From contig JAJHZJ010000416.1 in the NCBI GenBank assembly GCA_023548195.1, positions 1,384,729 to 1,448,728 on the forward strand: a DNA stretch of 64,000 nucleotides, written 5' to 3'. This DNA comes from Bettongia penicillata ogilbyi (taxonomy: Eukaryota; Chordata; Mammalia; Diprotodontia; Potoroidae). The notes beneath the pieces were generated by a model. It was not told where the DNA came from. It did not search any database and saw only the letters and a program-made list of their open reading frames with translations. Below, piece after piece: positions 12,146 to 22,265 of the stretch (its first letter is position 1; each line of letters begins with the position of its first letter). Made by a program: the position numbers and the translations under genes.

Positions 12146-12594
12146 TATGAGAAAAATCTATGTGTCTGTCCATCAAGAGCATCTTCAATGAAAGCAGTAG
12201 TAAGGAATAGGTAGGTTTTCACAAGTGATGTTCCACAGCCTGACATCCTTACCATCCTACTACTGACTAAAAGATATAGAAAATTTTTAAAAATTATACT
12301 TATTGTTAATTATGGTATGGAGGATGGAGACTGGATCTGTGATTTCATCAATATAAGGGACCTCTAGTTAACAAAATTCCCTCTACCAGGTTGGCACCTT
12401 CTTTTCAATTTATAGTGTTAGAGAATTAGACTTCTGAGAGTTTGTGAGTTGCCCAATGTAGTTTAGTTAGGATATGTTTTGTAATTTTTTAATTATATAA
12501 ACCTTTACATATATAGAATTATATATATTTTATAGAGATATATAGTTTTCTCTAATTTATATATTTATAATTCATATCCATAAAGTATGTTAAA
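12146..12594. other. Unassigned AT-rich DNA
   Basis: No gene or repeat family recognised. It grades into the microsatellite that follows. Confidence 0.4.
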
Positions 12595-12683
12595 TTATAT
12601 ATACATACATGTGTATATATGTGTGTACACATATAAAATTGTATACATAATATATATGTGTATATATATTATGTATATATATA

Positions 12684-12715
<32 letters not shown>

Positions 12716-12717
12716 AA
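12595..12717. repeat. Compound (TA)n/(TG)n microsatellite
   Basis: Alternating TATA and TGTG runs, 12595-12717, including (TG)8 near 12684 and flanking (TA)n. The antisense open frame over it is an artefact of the repeat. Confidence 0.9.
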
Positions 12718-13493
12718 TTAGGTAAAGCAAAATCCTATTTAAAAGCTCTCTTTTAACAGGTTGTCTCCCATTCATATATTGAAATGATTCATGAGTGTGA
12801 AGATATAACAAGAAAGATAATCTCATTAAATTCACCTCCAATCATTAATCTTATCAGATGGAACCTAAAACAAAGCAACTTATGCTCATGATAGGATTTT
12901 GCCATCATCATTGAAGAGATCATGCATAGCACCCAAGTTGAAAAGGGATTCCCTATGGATGGTCATGACCTCCAGAACTTCTTCTATACAACTTCTTCAA
13001 TACAATTGTACTTCTATAATATTGTACTGGTTGCATTTAATCCTAGAATATTGCAGTCTTCTCAAAGAGACCTGTAGCCACCCCAAAATTTTGGCTTAAC
13101 AATCCACATGAGTAAAACCAAGTATTAAAGATTACCTATTGCCTAGATTATGATAAAGCTCAACACATACATATGTCTACCTATGGTAGACAATGTGCAT
13201 AAAAGAATGAGTTGATTCCAGAATTTAATGGGAGAACAGGTTAGATTACCTGTAAGAAATCTCAAAGTTCCATTAATGATCCCAAATTTCTCCCAGAAAC
13301 AAAGTCTCACTTATCTTTTTAATGCCAATTTTCTACCAGTGTCATTGTATGGCTATGAATCATGTAACATAATAGTTTCTGAAGGATTAAAAATGAATAT
13401 CACTTAGAGGACATTGGAGGGGCAAATTATATATGTGGGTATGTTGCAACATATACAAATAAGGAATTGTAAATAAGAACTGATGTAAAGGAT
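12718..13493. other. Unassigned DNA before the HAL1 insertion site
   Basis: No recognisable gene or repeat. The last bases contain the A-rich site into which the HAL1 inserted. Confidence 0.4.
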
Positions 13494-13510
13494 AAAAAAA
13501 GAGAACTACA

Positions 13511-14199
13511 GGGGTGGAGCCAAGAGAAAGACTCACGTATTCTATCTCCGAACCCACAGCCCATATATTTCCTGCAAAAAGAACTCCCCACAAATTCTGG
13601 AGCACTGCAAGGCACACAGAAACACAGTGGAAAAGATCTCTGTTCCAGAGAGCCCTGGAGAGCCGTCCCCAAATGTCCATCGTGCTCCAAACAGCAGAGC
13701 AGATCTGAGCAGGCTTCAGGGACGGAATCTCCAGCAGCCGCGAAGGTCCCTCTGCCCACAGACGCTACAGGTCAGTGAGAGAGGCTTCTGGGCTGGCCGA
13801 GAGGGGAGCGGGGTGTCTCCATGACTCAGGCCCCCTCGGGAGGCAGCGGCAGAGGCAGTGGCAGAAGCAGCACTGGGGGTCCAGGACTTCAGGAGCAGCA
13901 GGCAGAAGTTCAGGGCCATTACCGAAAGTCTCTGCATAAACCCCCTGAGGGAACTGAGCCTGGGAGACTGCCCTGCCCCCACCTGCCCCATTACTGAAGG
14001 TCTCTGCATAAAGCCCCTGAGGGAACTGAGCCTGGGAGGCGGCCCTGCCCCCACCCGAGCACCAGAACTTAAGCTCACATTGAATAGCAGCCGCGCCCGC
14101 CGTGGAAAGCCCATTTGAATCTCAGAACCCAAGCACTAGCTGGGCGGATCTAGGTGGGGGTGGACAGGAATCTCAGAAGTCAAGTAACTGGCTGGGAAA
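13511..14199 (+). promoter_or_regulatory. HAL1 5' leader with two 72-bp tandem units, likely internal promoter
   Basis: This GC- and CpG-rich leader stands out from the AT-rich surroundings. It contains a direct tandem duplication: unit 1 at 13919-13990 and unit 2 at 13991-14062, each with 'tctctgcataaa' and 'gagggaactgagcctggga'. L1-type LINEs carry their promoter in the 5' UTR, and some are built of tandem monomers, so promoter function is an inference by analogy. Open frames here on both strands have no known domain and are by-products of the base composition. Confidence 0.55.
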
Positions 14200-15285
14200 A
14201 TGCCCAGAAAAGGGAAGAAAAATAAGACTATAGAAAGCTACTTTGATGGGGTACAGATGTTCCTACCTTTCAATTCTGATGACGAGGAACAATTCTTACC
14301 ATCAGGGAAAGACATGGAGGGTGGGACCTCTGTATCCCAGACATCCCAGGTGGATGTCCGGTGGGCTCAGGCCATGGAAGAGCTCAAAAATGATTTTGAA
14401 AATCAAGTTAGACAGGTGGAGGAAAAACTGGGAAGACAAATGAGAGAGATGCAAGAAAAGCATGAAAAATGGGTCATTACCTTGGTAAAGGAGACCCCAA
14501 AAAAATGCTGAAGAAAATAACACCTTGAAAAATAGGATAAATCAATTGGCAAAAGAGGTTCAAAAAGCCAATGAGGAGAAGAATGCTTTCAAATGGAAAA
14601 AGAGGTTCAAAAGCTCACTGAAGAAAATAGTTCTCTCAAGATTAGAATGGAACAGATGGAGGCTAATGACTTTCTGAGAAACCAAGAAATCACAAAACAA
14701 AACCAAAAGAATGAAAAAATGGAAGAGAATGTGAAATATCTCATGGGAAAAACAACTGACCTGGAAAATAGATCCAGGAGAGACAATTTAAAAATTATGG
14801 GACTACCTGAAAGCCATGATCAAAAAAAGAGCCTAGACATCATCTTTCATGCAATTATCAAGGAAAACTGCTCTGAGATTCTAGAACCAGAGGGCAAAAT
14901 AAGTATTGAAGGAATCCATCGAGCACCGCCTGAAAGAGATCCAAAAAGGGAAACTCCTAGGAACATTGTGGCCAAATTCCAGAAATCCCAGCTCAAAGAG
15001 AAAATCTTGCAAGCAGCTAGAAAGAAACAATTCCAGTATTGTGGAAATAAAATCAAGATAACACAAGATCTAGCAGCTTCTACATTAAGGGATCGAAGGG
15101 GATGGAATAGGATATTCCAGAAGTCAAAGGAATTAGGACTCAAACCAAGAATCACCTACCCAGCAAAACTGAGTATAATACTTCAGGGGAAAATATGGTC
15201 TTTCAATGAAACAGAGGACTTTCAAGCATTCTTGATGAAAAGACCAGAGCTGAAAAGAAAATTTGACTTTCAAACACAAGAATGA
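14200..15285 (+). pseudogene. L1-type ORF1 (HAL1 ORF1p), two compensating frameshifts
   Basis: Encodes an ORF1p-like RNA-binding chaperone. ATG at 14200 begins MPRKGKKNKT. The first frame (14200-14511) is basic, then enters coiled-coil heptads (EELKNDFENQVRQVEEKLG). An indel in the A-run near 14500 causes a stop at 14509-14511. A second indel near 14588 restores the original frame, because 14200 and 14593 are in the same frame. The second part (14593-15285, 230 residues) continues the coiled coil. An RRM starts near NLKIMGLPE (residues 65-73 of that part), and the C-terminal domain carries TRP-like basic residues and YPAKLS (residues 189-194), matching the L1 ORF1p CTD. Roughly 360 codons in total compares with 338 in human ORF1p. 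As it stands the product would be truncated after 103 residues. Confidence 0.85.
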
Positions 15286-15418
15286 GAAGAAGCATGAAAA
15301 AGTAAACAGCAAAGAGAAGTCATAAGGGACTTACCAAAAGTGAACTGTTTACATTCCTACATGGAAAGACAATATTTGTAACTCCTGAAACTTTTCAGTA
15401 TCTGGGTAGTTGGTGGGA

Positions 15419-15420
<2 letters not shown>

Positions 15421-15455
<35 letters not shown>

Positions 15456-15508
15456 CATACATATACACGTGTGCACGCACACACACATACACACATGCAC
15501 ACACATAC
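15421..15508 (+). repeat. (CA)n microsatellite in the HAL1 3' UTR
   Basis: A pure (CA)16 run followed by an interrupted CA/CATA stretch. It starts 135 bases after the ORF1 stop. The second HAL1 copy has the same repeat at the same offset, so the repeat belongs to the element. Confidence 0.9.
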
Positions 15509-16409
15509 AGAGACAGAGAGCACAGAGTGAATTGAATAGGATGGGACCATATCTTAAAAAAAATTAAGGTAAATGGTGAGAGAGAAATGTAGAGGGAGGA
15601 AAGAGGGTGAAATGGAATGGGGTAAATTATCTCTCATTCAAGAGACAAGCAGGAGACTTTTTAGTGGAGGGAAAAAGAGGAGAGCTGAGAAAAAAACAAG
15701 AAGTTTACCCTCATCACATTCGACTAAAGGAAGGAATAAAATGCACACTCATTTTGGTATGAAAACCTACCTTACAATACAGGAAAGTGGGGGAGAAGGA
15801 GATAAGCAAGGTGTGGGGGATGATGGAAGGGAGGGCAATGGGAGGAGGGAGCAATTTGAAGTCAACACTCTTGGGGAGGGACAGGATCAAAAGACAGAAT
15901 AGAAACAATGGGGGGCAGGATAGGATGGAGGGAAACACAGTTAGTCTTACACAACACAACTATTATCGAAGTCATTTGCAAAACTACACAGATAGGGCCT
16001 ATATTGAATTGCCTGCCTTCCCAAAGGGAATGGGTGGGGAGGGAGGGATGGGGAAAATTTGGAACTCAAAGTTTTAGGAACAACTGTTTAGTATTGTTCT
16101 TGCTACTAGGAAATAAGAAATACAGTTAATGGGGAATAGAAAGTCATCTGGCCCTACAGGACCAAAGAGAAGATGGGGACAAGAGAAGGGAGGGATGATA
16201 GAAGAGAGGGCAGATTGGTGATAGGGAAAATTAGAATGCTTGGTGTATTGGGGTGGGGGGAGGGGAGAAAAGGGGAGAAAATTTGGAACCCAAAATTTTG
16301 TGAAAATGAATGTAAAAAGTTAAATACATAAATTTATATTAAAAAAAAAGAAATCAGATTACCTAAAAAAAAAGAGAGAACTACATAAACTGAATCTCCT
16401 CCAAAAAAA

Positions 16410-16590
16410 GAGGTGGATACAGTGGTAATGACACTACATTTGAAGTTGGAAGATTTAGGTTCAAACTCTGCCTCCAAAATTACCTATGTGACCTTGGGAA
16501 AGTGATTTAACCTCCTATAGACTCAGTTTCTTCTTTTTTAAAATGAAGGATTTAGGCTATCTTGCCCTACACGTTCCTATATTATTTATC
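16410..16590 (+). mobile_element. MIR-type SINE
   Basis: 'gtggatacagtggtaatgacac' head, B-box-like 'ggttcaaactctgcctcc', then 'tatgtgaccttgggaaagtgatttaacctcc..actcagtttcttc'. A degenerate SINE just outside the HAL1 3' TSD. Confidence 0.75.
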
Positions 16591-16740
16591 TAAAGATCTT
16601 GGCAATGACATTAATTTTTGAGACTTCTCCTTAGTATGGATTCCTGCAATTATCAGAAATGATAAATATGGAAAGGACAACGATTAAACCACAAGTGACT
16701 CTGGCATCATTACACAATTTTTCAGGGCAGTTGTGTTTTT

Positions 16741-16753
16741 ATTTATATATATA

Positions 16754-16838
<85 letters not shown>
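16741..16838. repeat. (TA)n(TG)n microsatellite
   Basis: A run of about (TA)16 followed by (TG)18 or so. The open frame through it (16659-16889) is low complexity only. Confidence 0.95.
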
Positions 16839-16841
<3 letters not shown>

Positions 16842-17599
16842 ATTCCCCAGATATACATTAAATACACTAAGTATGGAGTGAGTCAGTGAGCATATGCTTA
16901 TATGGAAATTGATAAAATAATAAAAGTTTTCAATTTCTTCAGCTGAACACCTAAACCTCCTAAAGGGAAGAATTTATGGAATACAATGAAATCAATGGGA
17001 GTTTTTGCAATGTTTAAAAATATGTCATTTATTATTTTGAATGAAATTCTTTTGAACAATTTTTATTGAAGATTCCAATCATCTTTGAATTTAAAAGACA
17101 ACACTGATGTACAGTGACTCTCAATGGGGTTTTCCCTTGGCTTATCACAAAGGCACATTCTTGTCTCTGACCTAAAATTTCCTTTTCCTTTTTGTACATA
17201 ATTTAAAAATCAGCCTTGCCTTCTAATTTATACAGCACATTCTTTTGCTTGTGAGATTCCAATTTTGTTGTCAAATAGTGATTACTTTTATGATTGTAGA
17301 GGAGCTTGCAGTGAGAATCTGAGGCTAGAATTATGTCATAGGTTTTAGAGTTAAATACACTATATCAGTTCCTGAAAATTTGGAATCTTTCCCTCTTCTC
17401 CAAAATTTCCCTTAGATACTATGTATTCTGCTAGCAGTTAAGGGGGTGATAGAATTAGAATATATGTGATGAATTCTGCTAGTGTGGTAAAGGAGAAAAT
17501 AACATACTTGAATATTAATGAGAAGTATATCTTTGAATCAAGAGCCAAAAAAAAGATATCAATCGAAGAAAAACATAAAATATCTTTTGTTGCTGTTTC
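16839..17599. other. Unassigned AT-rich DNA
   Basis: No gene or confident repeat recognised. Confidence 0.4.
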
Positions 17600-17828
17600 A
17601 TTTTTTTTTCAGTTGTGCCATTTGGGGTTTTCATGTCAAAGATACTGGAATGGATTGCCATCTCCTTCTCCAGTTCATTTTACAGATAAAGAAACTAAGG
17701 CAAATAGGGTTAAATGACATGACCAGGGTCACACATCTATAAGTATTTAAGGGCAGATTTGAACTCAGGAAGAGGAATCTTTCTGATTCTAGGTCCAGCA
17801 CTCCATTCACTGCACCACATAATTTAAA
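17600..17828 (-). mobile_element. CORE-SINE with Bov-B-like tail
   Basis: Antisense: 'tggggttttcatgtcaaagatactggaatggattgccatctccttctccagttcattttacag' then 'gatttgaactcaggaagagga..agcactccattcactgcaccac'. This is the same SINE class as 21520-22194 and 63493-63752. The far tail is truncated at 17600. Confidence 0.8.
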
Positions 17829-18329
17829 CACAAAACAAAACCCACAGAGATTTTACAAGTCTGAGTCTAGTATCCGATTTTCATAGTAATTGTTAAAACT
17901 GCTAAGAGAAGCTGCTAACATGTCTATATGGATACATTATTTCCATAAAATTTTAATTTTTAAAATTTTAACTTAAGTCCAATTCCTGCTATGTTCAGAC
18001 TTTAAGATGTTACTAAGATCATGATTAAGAATGATCTTTGGGGGTTGACATCTTCTAGTAGCAAGACACTGACACTGTTAAATTCAAGCACATATAGGTT
18101 AGTGTTATGAGATCAAGGACTCGAATCTTTGAACATTTAAGAAAAGTTATTGCAAAGGCTATATTCTTTGTCCTTCCTTTCTCTGACTGGGCTTAAGTCA
18201 AGGAAAAAAAGATTCGTCATCTAATTTGGGCTCAGGCCCTGCTTGGCTCACAGTTTATACAGGGAACCAATGTGTTGGATTCAGAAACTTCATCATGAAA
18301 CTTGAGATGTAACGGTCTGAAAAGTTTCC
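17829..18329. other. Unassigned DNA
   Basis: Nothing recognised apart from an AT-rich stretch at 17930-17980. Confidence 0.4.
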
Positions 18330-18750
18330 TCAGCCTCTCTTGGGTTTGAAGACCATGACTTTGTAGGGAGTGAGGGCTACTGGAGGCAAGTCAATTGGCC
18401 TTGAACATGGGTTCTGATACTGCAATCCAAGTTCAGTTCTTGCTTTGCACTCATCTACACATTGTCTAATCAGTTTCGAATCCACAATTTTTTTTCTAGA
18501 ATGACATTCTGGTTTCATTTATAATATACTGCTTTTCTCTGATGGTGTCCACCATCTGCCCCAATTCTGCGTGCCACCTCCTTGCAAGCCTGAAAACCTG
18601 TGTTACAGGCTGAGAATTTCTTGTTGTGCTGATGTTGTCATCTGTTACACTCATATTGCGTCCACCATATCTATCTCCCCTCTCCCTCCTAGAGCCAGGG
18701 ATGAGAGGGGATAGTATCAGGAGGTCTATAGAACTGACCTGATTGGCATT
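18330..18750 (-). pseudogene. Coding-like block of unknown identity, frameshifted
   Basis: Two minus-strand frames join around an eight-A run. The first is open from about 18750 to a stop at 18496-18498 (84 codons, containing RRWHAELGQMVDTIREKQ). The second runs from 18518 to a stop at 18330 (62 codons, containing KLIRQCVDECKARTELGLQ). The composition is unlike the low-complexity frames elsewhere, and the block keeps several CpGs (near 18312, 18478, 18569 and 18660) in a CpG-poor region. I do not recognise the protein. It may be a processed-pseudogene piece with one indel, or chance. No poly(A) or TSD was seen. Confidence 0.3.
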
Positions 18751-18774
18751 TTAAACAAATACACGACAGAATTT

Positions 18775-18865
18775 CTTCTTCTCCTCTTCCTTGTCTTTCT
18801 CCCTGTCTTCTTTCTCCTCTTCCACCTTTCCCTCTATCTTATTTTTCCTTTATCCTCCCCCTTCA
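18775..18865. repeat. Pyrimidine-rich (CTT/CTC) tract
   Basis: Almost pure C/T run of about 90 bases ('ttcttcttctcctcttcc..'). It continues upstream of the coding-like block on the minus strand, where it would read as Glu/Lys/Arg-rich. Confidence 0.8.
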
Positions 18866-19084
18866 AAGGACCATGGAAATGTTCAGAGGGGACATGAACT
18901 ATCTACAACACTTTATTGATGAAGAATTGAGGAAAATAAATGCTGTAAAGGTTGTCTGAGGAAGATTTGTCACTGGAATAAAAAGATTGGTCACTTGGTG
19001 AACATTGAGGAATAGCTAATGGACAGCTCCTTCCCTTTTCACCTAACCCCACCCCCACATCTCAAAGATTACAAGAGTTTGCAT

Positions 19085-19295
19085 ACAATGTCCAGATGCA
19101 GCACGGTGTAGTGGATAGCACACTATGAAATCACAAAGTAATGGGTTCACATCTCACCACAGATACTCACTAGCTATGTAACCTCAAGTAAGTCATAAAC
19201 TCTCTTGGCCTCAGTTTCCTCAGCTTTAAAATTAGGGATTTCACTTCACTTCTCAAGTCCCTTCCAGCACCAAATCTATGATCCTATGATCTAGT
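19085..19295 (+). mobile_element. MIR-type SINE
   Basis: 'gtgtagtggatagcacac..atgggttcacatctcaccac..cactagctatgtaacctcaagtaagtcata' then 'cctcagtttcctcagctttaaaattagg' and 'ccttccagcaccaaatctatgatcctatgat', a complete Ther-1/MIR layout. Confidence 0.85.
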
Positions 19296-19424
19296 GGAAG
19301 GCTTCTTTTTAGAATGCTGGGTAGAATCCTTGTGGAAGATTAATGGGAGGACATGGAAAGAAGTGTTACAGGTTGGGCAATTATGGAAGGTTCGTGACCT
19401 GCATTATTGTTGGGACATCTCCAA

Positions 19425-19535
19425 TAATTCATCAAGCATTTATTAAACACCCACTGTATGCAAGAACTCTAGTAGGTGCTGGGACACAAAAATGAAACAA
19501 AAAGTTACTGTCCTCAAGGAACTTAACATTCCTCC
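19425..19535 (-). mobile_element. L2 3' end fragment
   Basis: 'catcaagcatttattaaacacccactgtatgcaag..aggtgctgggacacaaaaatg..tgtcctcaaggaactta' is the antisense L2 terminus and inner 3' UTR. Confidence 0.85.
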
Positions 19536-20524
19536 GTATCTACACTGATAAAGTTACAGATCTATTGGTGCATCAAAGCAAACAGAAAGATAATTCCATG
19601 ATGTTACAATAACTTACTTCATATTTAATATTTTAGGGTCATTTATATTGCTGTTAGTTGCACAAAAATAGTTTGGAAAATAGTAGTTGTACTTTATACT
19701 TTCCCATTCTCCCCCTCTCCCCCCCAACTATTCCCTTTGTTTAGATTGTTCTTTCTTCCATTTCTGGTCAATTCCTGTACATCATTCAAGTCCCAACTCA
19801 GAAGCCACTTTTCTCAATTTAGTTCAATTCAATAAAGGATAAAATAGTTCTGAATTATGTTTACCTCTGGCATTCTGATTTTGGGAGGATCTATCCTTGG
19901 TCCTGAATGACTGGACTTAGTGTCTGCTTTGTTTCAAATCCCAAAGGACTGTGGGATGTTTACTGCCTGATATAAAAGGATGTATTGAGTTTCATTTTCA
20001 GTTTGAGTCTGTCCCATTGTAGATGCAGACCTCTGGCCAAAGTAGGGCCATCTAGTGAACATCAATTTCATTCTTTTTCATCTTTTGTCTTTTTAAAGTA
20101 ACAATCATTATTGTGAGGGGCTCCTTTCCTATGTTGAACCTGAATCTCTCAAGATTCCATTCTCAGTGGACCTCTCCATTCTCTGTAGAACTTCTCCTTC
20201 CATACCACCTGATCTCTGTGAAAATGATTACTATTTCTGAGCATATTCCCCATTCACTTCCAAAAGACCACATCTTGTGCTCTAACCACCTGTTGCTTAT
20301 GCAAGCTCTGTTTGAGCATCTGTTGTATTTATATGGTAAGTCATTCTGCTTATACCCTTCCCTCTAATGATTTTGTTAGAGTCCAAACTCATACTCTGTT
20401 GGCTAATTTGGGAAAATTCAAAAGCAGGTTAGGTAGAAATAAAATATTTTTTCATGAAAAGAAACTATAGGTTTCATGCTCTGGAGGCAGAAATTTAACT
20501 CAGACCCACCCTTCCTGCTTCAGT
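19536..20524. other. Unassigned DNA
   Basis: No recognised gene or repeat. A TATAAAAG-like motif (19972) and CCAAAG at 19943 occur but without promoter context. The frame at 20113-20367 has no known domain. Confidence 0.4.
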
Positions 20525-20559
20525 AATGGTGACCAAACCAAAGAGTTCCCAGAACTCTT

Positions 20560-20745
20560 TGTATCTAGAATATCCTCTCTTCTCTCTTCCCCCATATCGC
20601 TGGGGTGACCACCTGACCTCCACCAACCTCCACGGTATCCTCAACTTGAGTGTAAACTTAATAAGAATAGCAATTGTTTCATTCTTTGTACTTGTATCCC
20701 CAGTGTTGAGCACATAGTAGGTGCTCAACTTGTTGATTAATATAA
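20560..20745 (+). mobile_element. L2 3' end
   Basis: 'aatagcaattgtttcattctttgtacttgtatccccagtgttgagcacatagtaggtgctcaac' is the L2 3' terminus, with a diverged 3' UTR before it. Confidence 0.8.
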
Positions 20746-21189
20746 ACTGTGATAGGGGTATTATGTCCCTCTTATAAAAGGGATGAAGTGAGCCTCCCTG
20801 CTTCAGCCTCTTTCCTAAATGACTCTGGCAGAGACAAAATTTATTATTGAGAGAAATATAAATATTTGGAAACTATGGTCAAGACATTTTCCATTAAAAG
20901 AAAATCCTCTTGCGATTTTGAACCTAAATATATGATGACAATTGACCAGATTCCTGATCTTTGGCCAAAAATTTTTTTCTTTGGATGTTTGCCCCTTTAA
21001 CATTTCTGTGTATTTCTACAAATTTGTGACCCTATATTTCATCTTTTCTTAAAACTTTCTTTGCCTTTAAGTTTTCTATGTACCTCTGTTCCTTCAGTGC
21101 TACAGTGGACCCAGTCATGGGAGTTCTCTGACCACACTATGCTCTTACTCCCATATACTTTCATTGAATTGAAGATGTTAAATATTAAA
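20746..21189. other. Unassigned DNA
   Basis: Nothing recognised. The stretch continues AT-rich into the L3 copy. Confidence 0.4.
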
Positions 21190-21519
21190 TCAGTGTTGAA
21201 AGAACAGGGAATTGGCAGCCTGGAGGAAGGGAACTGTAGAGGAGATATAATTCTTTATAAATCTTGAAGTATTTGAAGTCCTCTCATGAGGAAGAAGGAT
21301 TTCATATATTTTGGTTGTTCCAGAGGGCAGAAGTTGGAGCATGGGCAAAGACTGCAATTAGATAGAGTTTATCTCAAAATAAAGAAAACATGTATTAACA
21401 ACTAGAACTACTTTACAGTGGAATGGGTTACTTGGGGGGAGCAATGAATTCTCCATTACTAGAGGCACTCAGGTGGAGAATAGAGATCATAAACCAAGTC
21501 TATCATAGAGGATATTCCT

Positions 21520-22194
21520 GATTGCTGGTGCAGTAGATAGAGTGCCTGGTCTGAAGTCACAAAAACCTACATTTAAATCTAACCTCAGATGCTTTCTATA
21601 TATGTGACCTTACGCAATTCACTTGACCCTATTTGCCTCAGTTTCCTTATCTGTAAAATGAACTGGAGAAGGAGATGGCAAACTACTTCAGTATCTTTGC
21701 CAAGAAAACTCTAAATGAGGTCACCAAGTGTGATGTCAATTCAATTAGGATCTTTTGATGTTTTTGTTTTACTAAAAGGACCTTTGACTGAATAATGTGA
21801 TTAAAGAAGTTCTTCCCCACCCAATGATGGGCCTCCCAACTGAGGGAAGCTTGTTGGAGTTATTCTGTAGGAGGGTCCCAAGTACCTTTTGTTTTCTCTA
21901 TTGAAGCACTGGGTCAAAGTGTTATGCCCTCTGGCCCTGAAAAGTGTATAAATACTCTGAGGACAAAGTTTTACTTTGGGGCATAGTTTTTGGAAGAAGG
22001 ATCAGTGCCAGATGACACTTGAAATTTTGATTTTGACATTCTCTGCGCTTGATTGAAGTGATTATTAACCCCTCAAAAGTTGCCTTTCCTTTTATGAATG
22101 CAGATCTAAGAACCTGTAATAGCAGGCCCCCTGTATAGGTTGAGGTGCTTACTGATACATCAAGAATCAGACATGGCTGAAATGAACGAACAAC
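21520..22194 (+). mobile_element. CORE-SINE with Bov-B-like tail, split by an insert
   Basis: Left part 21520-21730: tRNA-like head ('cagtagatagagtgcctggtctgaagtcac'), core ('cctcagtttccttatctgtaaaatga'), then 'actggagaaggagatggcaaactacttcagtatctttgccaagaaaactc'. Right part 22163-22194: 'agaatcagacatggctgaaatgaacgaacaac', the Bov-B-type tail. The two parts are continuous in undisrupted relatives, so 21731-22162 is a later insertion. Confidence 0.85.
21731..22162. mobile_element. 432-bp LTR-like insert (putative solo LTR)
   Basis: Sits exactly inside a SINE. Its ends form a short inverted repeat, TGATGT at 21731-21736 and ACATCA at 22157-22162, in TG..CA form. The flanking four bases (AGTG and AGAA) both correspond to one site in the SINE and may be a decayed 4-bp TSD. 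A TATA-like TATAAATAC lies at 21949. No polyadenylation signal was evident. Solo LTR is my preferred reading; a non-autonomous DNA transposon is the alternative. Confidence 0.45.
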
Positions 22195-22265
22195 ATTCCT
22201 TGTGAAGTATGGGTTAGGTTAGATGACTGCTGATATCTCTTTCAGCTCTCAGATTCTGTGATTCT

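Larger units (their letters stand above)
13511..16364 (+). mobile_element. HAL1-type half-LINE (ORF1 only), with TSD
   Basis: About 2.85 kb in order: 5' leader from 'ggggtggagccaagag', L1-type ORF1 (14200-15285), (CA)n block, purine-rich spacer, then an L1-like 3' end ('gggagaaaatttggaaccc..gttaaatacataaatttata') and an A-tract. There is no ORF2: the spacer that normally precedes the L1 endonuclease runs directly into the 3' end. The insertion is framed by a near-perfect TSD: seven A plus GAGAACTACA at 13494-13510, and nine A plus GAGAGAACTACA at 16365-16385. HAL1 elements are known to encode ORF1 but depend on L1 ORF2 in trans. Few disruptions and a visible TSD suggest it is among the youngest inserts here. 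Confidence 0.85.
21190..22265 (-). mobile_element. L3/CR1 copy, split by a SINE
   Basis: Antisense L3/CR1 3' region: 'cagagggcagaagttggagcatgggcaaagactgcaa', '..actttacagtggaatgggttacttgggggga' and, after the SINE, 'aagtatgggttaggttagatgactgctgatatctctttcagctctcagattctgtgattct'. The two halves are collinear. The junctions carry ATTCCT at 21514-21519 and 22195-22200, consistent with a short TSD of the SINE. Confidence 0.8.

Noticed and set aside
13716..14132. 138-codon minus-strand frame as a GC-rich gene
   Set aside because: It lies antisense within the HAL1 leader, and its repeats simply mirror the 72-bp tandem units and CpG-rich composition.
19969..19985. TATAAAAG motif as a promoter
   Set aside because: Isolated motif in AT-rich DNA without a CpG island, initiator or downstream open frame.
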